The notes under the pieces were generated by a model. It saw nothing but the letters and a program-made list of their open reading frames with translations, had not been told where the DNA came from and did not search any database. Position numbers and translations under genes: made by a program. Of a stretch of DNA of 7,181 nucleotides, positions 6,212 through 7,181 are shown one piece after another. Within the stretch, counting starts at the first letter, position 1. Every line of letters starts with the position of its first letter. Source of the stretch: an uncultured Oscillospiraceae bacterium (lineage in GTDB: Bacteria > Bacillota > Clostridia > Oscillospirales > Acutalibacteraceae); the NCBI GenBank assembly GCA_900554535.1, contig USIA01000099.1:1-7181 (forward strand). The letters run 5' to 3'.

Positions 6212-6301
6212 TGGCGGAGAAGGAGGGATTTGAACCCTCGCGCCGGTTTCCCGACCTACTCCCTTAGCAGGGGAGCCCCTTCACCACTTGGGTACTTCTC
6301 C
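6212..6301 (-). tRNA. tRNA-Ser(GCT), CCA encoded
   Basis: On the minus strand the 7-bp acceptor stem GGAGAAG/CTTCTCC closes a 90-base gene that includes the genomic CCA. The anticodon stem CTCCC/GGGAG frames a loop with GCT at 6266-6268, which reads AGC and AGU serine codons. The long class II variable arm typical of serine tRNA and the T-arm GAGGG-TTCAAAT-CCCTC are both present. It lies 34 bases after tRNA-Ser(TGA) and is probably made from the same promoter. Confidence 0.97.
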
Positions 6302-6335
6302 ATAGGTGAATATATCAAAAATATAAATGATTGGC

Positions 6336-6424
6336 TGGCGGAGAGGAAGAGATTCGAACTCTTGGTCCCTTGCGGGATCACTGGTTTTCAAGACCAGCTC
6401 CATAAACCACTCGGACACCTCTCC
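6336..6424 (-). tRNA. tRNA-Ser(TGA), CCA encoded
   Basis: The acceptor stem GGAGAGG/CCTCTCC, anticodon stem CTGGT/ACCAG with loop CTTGAAA (TGA at 6388-6390), a long variable arm and the T-arm AAGAG-TTCGAAT-CTCTT define a complete serine tRNA of 89 bases with encoded CCA. It reads UCN codons, chiefly UCA. It is the promoter-proximal member of the serine tRNA pair. Confidence 0.97.
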
Positions 6425-6446
6425 ATATCACATGAACGCGAGACTT

Positions 6447-6476
6447 ATTCTACCATATTTTTAAAAGGCATGTCAA
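6447..6476 (-). promoter_or_regulatory. Promoter of the tRNA-Ser pair
   Basis: On the minus strand a perfect TTGACA (6471-6476) and TAGAAT (6447-6452) are separated by 18 bases, with a TGG extended -10. The -10 hexamer ends 22 bases before the first tRNA base, leaving a short leader. Confidence 0.8.
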
Positions 6477-6492
6477 GTACTTTGCAAAAAAA

Positions 6493-6518
6493 TTCCGACT
6501 TTTCAGGCCTTTTCGGAA
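6493..6518 (-). terminator. Second terminator after tRNA-Met
   Basis: TTCCGA (6493-6498) pairs with TCGGAA (6513-6518), and seven Ts follow on the minus strand (complement of 6486-6492). It lies between the larger hairpin behind tRNA-Met and the tRNA-Ser promoter, so the two tRNA units are separated twice. Confidence 0.7.
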
Positions 6519-6560
6519 AATAAACACGCCACGCTTCCTTTTGAATAAAAGAAATAGAGC

Positions 6561-6605
6561 GAAAAGCGTCGGAAGCAGGCTCGCGGCAAACTCCCAACGC
6601 TTTTC
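6561..6605 (-). terminator. First hairpin terminator after tRNA-Met
   Basis: Sixteen bases at 6590-6605 pair with 6561-6576 in minus-strand RNA, including G-U pairs, around a 13-base loop. The following sequence, GCTCTATTTCTTTTATTC, is pyrimidine- and T-rich but not a clean U-run. It sits 13 bases beyond the CCA end of tRNA-Met and may also serve as a processing stem. Confidence 0.6.
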
Positions 6606-6618
6606 ATGCGTCCAACTT

Positions 6619-6695
6619 TGGTGGGCCATCAGGGACTCGAACCCCGGACCGACCGGTTATGAGCCGGCTGCTCTGACCAACTGAGCTAATGGCCC
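6619..6695 (-). tRNA. tRNA with CAT anticodon, probably elongator tRNA-Met
   Basis: A 77-base gene on the minus strand with CCA encoded: acceptor stem GGGCCAT/ATGGCCC, discriminator A, D-arm AGCTCAGTTGGTCAGAGC, anticodon stem CCGG/CCGG with loop CTCATAA (CAT at 6659-6661) and T-loop TTCGAGT. It has no initiator features: the first base pair is matched and the anticodon stem lacks the three G-C pair signature in initiator order. Elongator Met is the likeliest identity, but an isoleucine tRNA whose C34 is modified to lysidine also carries CAT and cannot be fully excluded from one gene. Confidence 0.93.
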
Positions 6696-6717
6696 CTAAT
6701 CTGCAGTAAACGATGCT

Positions 6718-6746
6718 ATTATAGCATCAATCTCAGACAATTACAA
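6718..6746 (-). promoter_or_regulatory. Promoter of tRNA-Met with a palindrome over the -10
   Basis: On the minus strand TTGTAA (6741-6746) and a perfect TATAAT (6718-6723) are separated by 17 bases, with a TGC extended -10. A perfect dyad, GATGCTAT-T-ATAGCATC at 6712-6728, is centred on the -10 box. The promoter is divergent from that of cysK. Confidence 0.82.
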
Positions 6747-6769
6747 GCATCGTCGCTTGCCGCAATGTC

Positions 6770-6791
6770 GAAAATTTTTTAAAAAATCGAG
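6770..6791. promoter_or_regulatory. A/T tract between two divergent promoters (UP-element-like)
   Basis: A near-symmetric run of A and T blocks flanked by TCGA on both sides lies 24 bases beyond the tRNA-Met -35 and 10 bases before the cysK -35. Such tracts bind the RNA polymerase alpha subunit and could boost either promoter. Confidence 0.4.
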
Positions 6792-6801
6792 ATCTGTCCC
6801 A

Positions 6802-6830
6802 TTGACTTTTGGATAGGGGCGGCTTATAAT
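6802..6830 (+). promoter_or_regulatory. Promoter of cysK
   Basis: TTGACT (6802-6807) and a perfect TATAAT (6825-6830) are separated by 17 bases, one mismatch from the sigma-70/SigA consensus. Transcription should start near 6837, giving a leader of about 60 bases. Confidence 0.88.
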
Positions 6831-6835
6831 GTAAA

Positions 6836-6863
6836 GCATATTAAATATATATGATTTATATGC
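6836..6863 (+). promoter_or_regulatory. Imperfect AT-rich dyad at the cysK transcription start, candidate operator
   Basis: GCATAT at 6836-6841 is mirrored by ATATGC at 6858-6863, with AAAT and ATTT inside, so the 28-base region is roughly two-fold symmetric. It overlaps the expected start site, where a repressor would block transcription. In Firmicutes cysteine genes are often controlled by Rrf2-type repressors such as CymR; that link is inferred. Confidence 0.4.
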
Positions 6864-6895
6864 GAACAAACTTGAGACGTGGAGGGAATTATGCG

Positions 6896-7181
6896 ATGGC
6901 CAATATTCATCAAAGTCTGACGGAACTGATCGGCAACACTCCGTTACTGGAACTGAAGAATTACGAGAAGGAACACAACCTCAAGGCAAGGATCGTCGCG
7001 AAGCTGGAATACTTCAACCCGGCTGGCAGCGTCAAAGATCGTATCGCACTGGCAATGATCGATGACGCGGAAAAAACCGGTAAGCTCAAGCCCGGATCTG
7101 TCATCATTGAGCCGACCAGCGGCAACACCGGCATCGGCTTGGCGAGTGTCGCAGCGGCGCGCGGCTACCGTATCATTTTGA
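6896..7181 (+). CDS. cysK: Cysteine synthase (O-acetylserine sulfhydrylase), N-terminal part (partial)
   Basis: The first 95 codons are present and the frame runs off the right edge. The enzyme is a cytoplasmic pyridoxal-phosphate protein that makes cysteine from O-acetylserine and sulfide. Visible marks are ELIGNTPLLEL at 10-20, the cofactor-binding Lys47 in NPAGSVKDR (41-49) and the substrate loop TSGNTG at 74-79 in EPTSGNTGIGLA. The ATG at 6896 is chosen because it continues into the conserved N-terminus and lies nine bases after GGAGGG (6881-6886). An ATG at 6891 in another frame ends after nine codons. The strong promoter upstream shows it is the first gene of its transcript. A CysM-type or cystathionine beta-synthase-like relative is possible, but the motifs fit CysK best. 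Confidence 0.95.
   Translation, partial: MANIHQSLTELIGNTPLLELKNYEKEHNLKARIVAKLEYFNPAGSVKDRIALAMIDDAEKTGKLKPGSVIIEPTSGNTGIGLASVAAARGYRIIL

Noticed and set aside
6230..6523. A 97-codon plus-strand frame
   Set aside because: It runs antisense through two well-formed tRNA-Ser genes and a terminator.
1..7181. CRISPR array, transposase, integrase, toxin-antitoxin or defence system
   Set aside because: No spaced direct repeats, terminal inverted repeats or matching protein motifs were found on either strand.

Overview
The window looks like the chromosome of a moderately GC-rich anaerobic Firmicute, most likely a gut Clostridia of the Ruminococcaceae/Oscillospiraceae type. I infer this from the tight Sua5-coaE-lytic transglycosylase-M18 peptidase gene order, the strong AGGAGG-type ribosome binding sites and the style of the tRNAs. 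No species can be named from the sequence alone.

Layout. (1) Positions 1-2963, plus strand: a compact housekeeping operon holding the 3' end of a Sua5-type threonylcarbamoyl-AMP synthase, dephospho-CoA kinase (coaE), a membrane-anchored lytic transglycosylase and an M18 aminopeptidase. The first three genes overlap at their stops and starts, and a strong hairpin terminator closes the unit at 2982-3025. (2) Positions 3126-5278, minus strand: a two-gene accessory module, a branch-1 nitrilase followed by a LysR-family regulator. It is visibly more AT-rich than the operon, most clearly in the regulator. Its leader carries TTGCAA repeats and a terminator-like hairpin, and a second long hairpin separates the two genes. 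(3) Positions about 5422-6076, plus strand: what looks like the 3' remnant of an unidentified beta-rich protein with a probable one-base frameshift, followed by its own intrinsic terminator. (4) Positions 6175-6746, minus strand: tRNA-Ser(GCT), tRNA-Ser(TGA) and tRNA-Met(CAT), each unit with recognisable promoters and terminators. (5) Positions 6802-7181, plus strand: a near-consensus promoter and the first 95 codons of cysteine synthase, running off the window.

How it fits together. The front operon joins tRNA modification (t6A), the last step of CoA synthesis, peptidoglycan cleavage and peptide breakdown; these are linked by transcription rather than by one pathway. The nitrilase probably converts a nitrile to its carboxylic acid and ammonia, and the LysR protein is the natural candidate to control it. 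The module and the gene remnant lie between a conserved operon and a tRNA cluster, a common place for acquired DNA. I see no integrase, transposase, CRISPR array or complete defence system. Most of the window is ordinary; the points worth checking are the nitrilase leader, the remnant and the regulatory dyads at the tRNA and cysK promoters.
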